The position numbers and the translations under genes were made by a program. A DNA stretch of 64,000 bases from Gulosibacter molinativorax (GTDB lineage: Bacteria > Actinomycetota > Actinomycetes > Actinomycetales > Microbacteriaceae), in assembly GCF_003010915.2 (NCBI RefSeq), contig NZ_CP028426.1:2418001-2482000 (forward strand), written 5' to 3'. Positions 62,833-64,000 of the stretch are shown one piece after another. The first letter of the stretch is position 1, and every line of letters begins with the position of its first letter. Below the pieces are notes generated by a model, which worked only from the letters and a program-made list of their open reading frames with translations, did no database searches and was not told where the DNA came from.

Positions 62833-63546
62833 TTAGGCCTCGGGCGCTTCGGCCAGGACTTTCTTGCCCGAAGACATCCCGAGTCGGTTCGCGCCAGCCT
62901 CGATCATCGCCATCGCATCCTCGTAAGTGCGCACGCCGCCCGATGCCTTCACACCGAAGTCGGGGCCCACGGTCTTGCGCATGAGCGCGACCGCCGCGAC
63001 GGATGCACCGCCGGCGGCATGGAACCCGGTCGAAGTCTTCACAAAGTCTGCGCCCGCAGCAACGGATGCCTCGCAGGCCTGGACGATTTCCTCGTTCGTG
63101 AGCGCCGCTGACTCGATGATCACCTTGAGCACGGTCGGCGAAGGCACGGCCTGGCGAACCGCGGCGATGTCCTGCTCGACGAGCTCCGGGTGGCCGGCTT
63201 TGAGCATCCCGATGTCGATCACCATGTCGATTTCATTCGCGCCCTCGGCTACCGCACGGGACGCCTCGACCGCCTTGATGCTCGAGTGGTGCTTGCCCGA
63301 CGGGAAGCCCACGACGGTCGCGATTTGCGGCTCGCCCTCGGCGGGTTCGAACGGTTCCGAGTCAGGGTCGAGTCCGGTCCACGCGGCGCCGATCGGCAGC
63401 ATGTTCGGCGAGACGCACACCGCGTACGTGCCGATCTCCTTCGCCTCCCGGTAGAGCGCGGCGACATCATCGTTGGTCGCGTTAGTCGCGAGCAGCGTGT
63501 GGTCGATGTACTTCGCCAGTTCGGCGCGGGTGAGCTTCAGGCTCAT
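62833..63546 (-). CDS. deoC: Deoxyribose-phosphate aldolase
   Basis: A 237 aa TIM-barrel class I aldolase. It has [49 protein letters not shown] with the family lysine, [16 protein letters not shown] with the Schiff-base lysine, and [13 protein letters not shown]. It cleaves deoxyribose 5-phosphate to glyceraldehyde 3-phosphate and acetaldehyde. The ATG 63546 follows an AAGGAG; the frame above it is out of family. The last gene of a possible deoC-chorismate mutase-oxidase series. Confidence 0.92.
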   Translation of the reverse strand: MSLKLTRAELAKYIDHTLLATNATNDDVAALYREAKEIGTYAVCVSPNMLPIGAAWTGLDPDSEPFEPAEGEPQIATVVGFPSGKHHSSIKAVEASRAVAEGANEIDMVIDIGMLKAGHPELVEQDIAAVRQAVPSPTVLKVIIESAALTNEEIVQACEASVAAGADFVKTSTGFHAAGGASVAAVALMRKTVGPDFGVKASGGVRTYEDAMAMIEAGANRLGMSSGKKVLAEAPEA

Positions 63547-63679
63547 TGCGGCTCCTTGAGGGTTTCGGGCTTCGCGGCATGGATGCGCGGCGGCTCGAGA
63601 GCGCCGGTCGCGTGGATGCGCTGGGATAGGAGAATAGTCAACCACGGACCCCTGGTCAGCGGCTTGAAACGCGCTCGGG

Positions 63680-64000
63680 CTACTTCGGAATGCGGGCGAG
63701 CAGGCCCGCCCGCACCCCATCCCATTCCTGCTCAAGGATCGAGAAGACCACGGTGTCGCGGAATGTGCCATCGGCGCGCAGCTTGTGCTCGCGGAGCGTG
63801 CCGTCGTGGTGGGCGCCGAGCTTGCGCATCGCTGCCTGCGAGCGGCTGTTGAGGTTATCCACCTCGAAGACCGCGCGGTGGAAACCGCCGCCGAACACCG
63901 CATCCAGCACGGTGCGCTTGACGTCGGGGTTCAGGCCCGCGCCCCAGGACTCCGGCGCGTATGCCGTATAGCCGAGGTGGACGCTGCGCTGCTTGAGATC
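63680..64000 (-). CDS. GNAT family N-acetyltransferase (RimJ/RimL-like), start beyond window
   Basis: A frame of 106 residues that enters from the right edge and stops at 63680. It has [56 protein letters not shown], the strand-4 and acetyl-CoA region plus the N-x-x-S-x-x-A-M-x-K-LG signature of RimL-type GNATs. The N-terminus is missing. Substrate unknown. Confidence 0.82.
   Translation of the reverse strand, partial: DLKQRSVHLGYTAYAPESWGAGLNPDVKRTVLDAVFGGGFHRAVFEVDNLNSRSQAAMRKLGAHHDGTLREHKLRADGTFRDTVVFSILEQEWDGVRAGLLARIPK

Noticed and set aside
1..64000. CRISPR arrays, rRNA genes, prophage structural genes
   Set aside because: No regularly spaced repeats, rRNA-like sequence or phage head/tail proteins were found.

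Overview
This is a 64 kb high-GC bacterial chromosomal window. Heavy G/C third-position use, many GTG starts, abundant GGATGCG-like words and the gene families point to an actinobacterium, most likely Micrococcales/Microbacteriaceae-like. The genus is not resolved. No rRNA, tRNA or CRISPR array was seen. Both edges cut through genes: a helicase on the left and a GNAT acetyltransferase on the right.

Layout. (1) 1-6.3 kb is a defence-like island: a minus-strand operon DUF6361 -> phospholipase-D-fold protein -> SF2 helicase, joined by short start/stop overlaps, next to a divergent DUF1016/YhcG-type nuclease gene whose N-terminus looks frameshifted. (2) 6.3-17.7 kb is housekeeping and accessory: a DHFR-fold reductase, two NarL-type two-component systems, a CPBP protease, an orphan antitoxin-like protein, HutD, a DMT transporter, a butanediol dehydrogenase and an alpha/beta hydrolase. 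(3) 17.7-20.2 kb holds an hsp20 gene with a candidate HspR (HAIR) operator. Its last codons were displaced by a complete IS1182-like element of 1,819 bp with 4-bp CTAG target duplications. (4) 20.5-31.3 kb carries methylmalonate-semialdehyde dehydrogenase, a DUF6153/DUF305/CueP metal-handling trio (cueP frameshifted in a C-run), malic enzyme, and a PucR-controlled omega-aminotransferase plus aldehyde dehydrogenase pair.

(5) 31-52 kb is a large amino acid/amine catabolic region. Its core is an FAD amine oxidase, a 2-oxoadipate dioxygenase/decarboxylase (DUF1338/HglS) and an ALDH7-type aminoadipate-semialdehyde dehydrogenase under a divergent LysR. A TMADH-like flavin/Fe-S reductase, a DadA-like dehydrogenase, a polar amino acid ABC importer, a second LysR, an ornithine-cyclodeaminase/ketimine-reductase-family protein, a Leu/Glu-type dehydrogenase and a TPP enzyme follow. 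Together these genes can be read as uptake and oxidation of lysine, pipecolate or an N-methylated relative to 2-hydroxyglutarate. That route is inferred, not shown.

(6) 52-53.2 kb is a MntA/HepT toxin-antitoxin pair with an apparent leaderless start and a palindromic operator. (7) 53.2-59.7 kb is a second amine module: Lrp, aldehyde dehydrogenase, two flavin oxidases and an MFS carrier. (8) 59.7-64 kb carries a UGT-like glycosyltransferase, an aldonolactone oxidase, chorismate mutase, deoC and a partial acetyltransferase. A family of intergenic palindromes sharing GAGTAG...TATCGAG motifs is scattered through the higher-GC parts.
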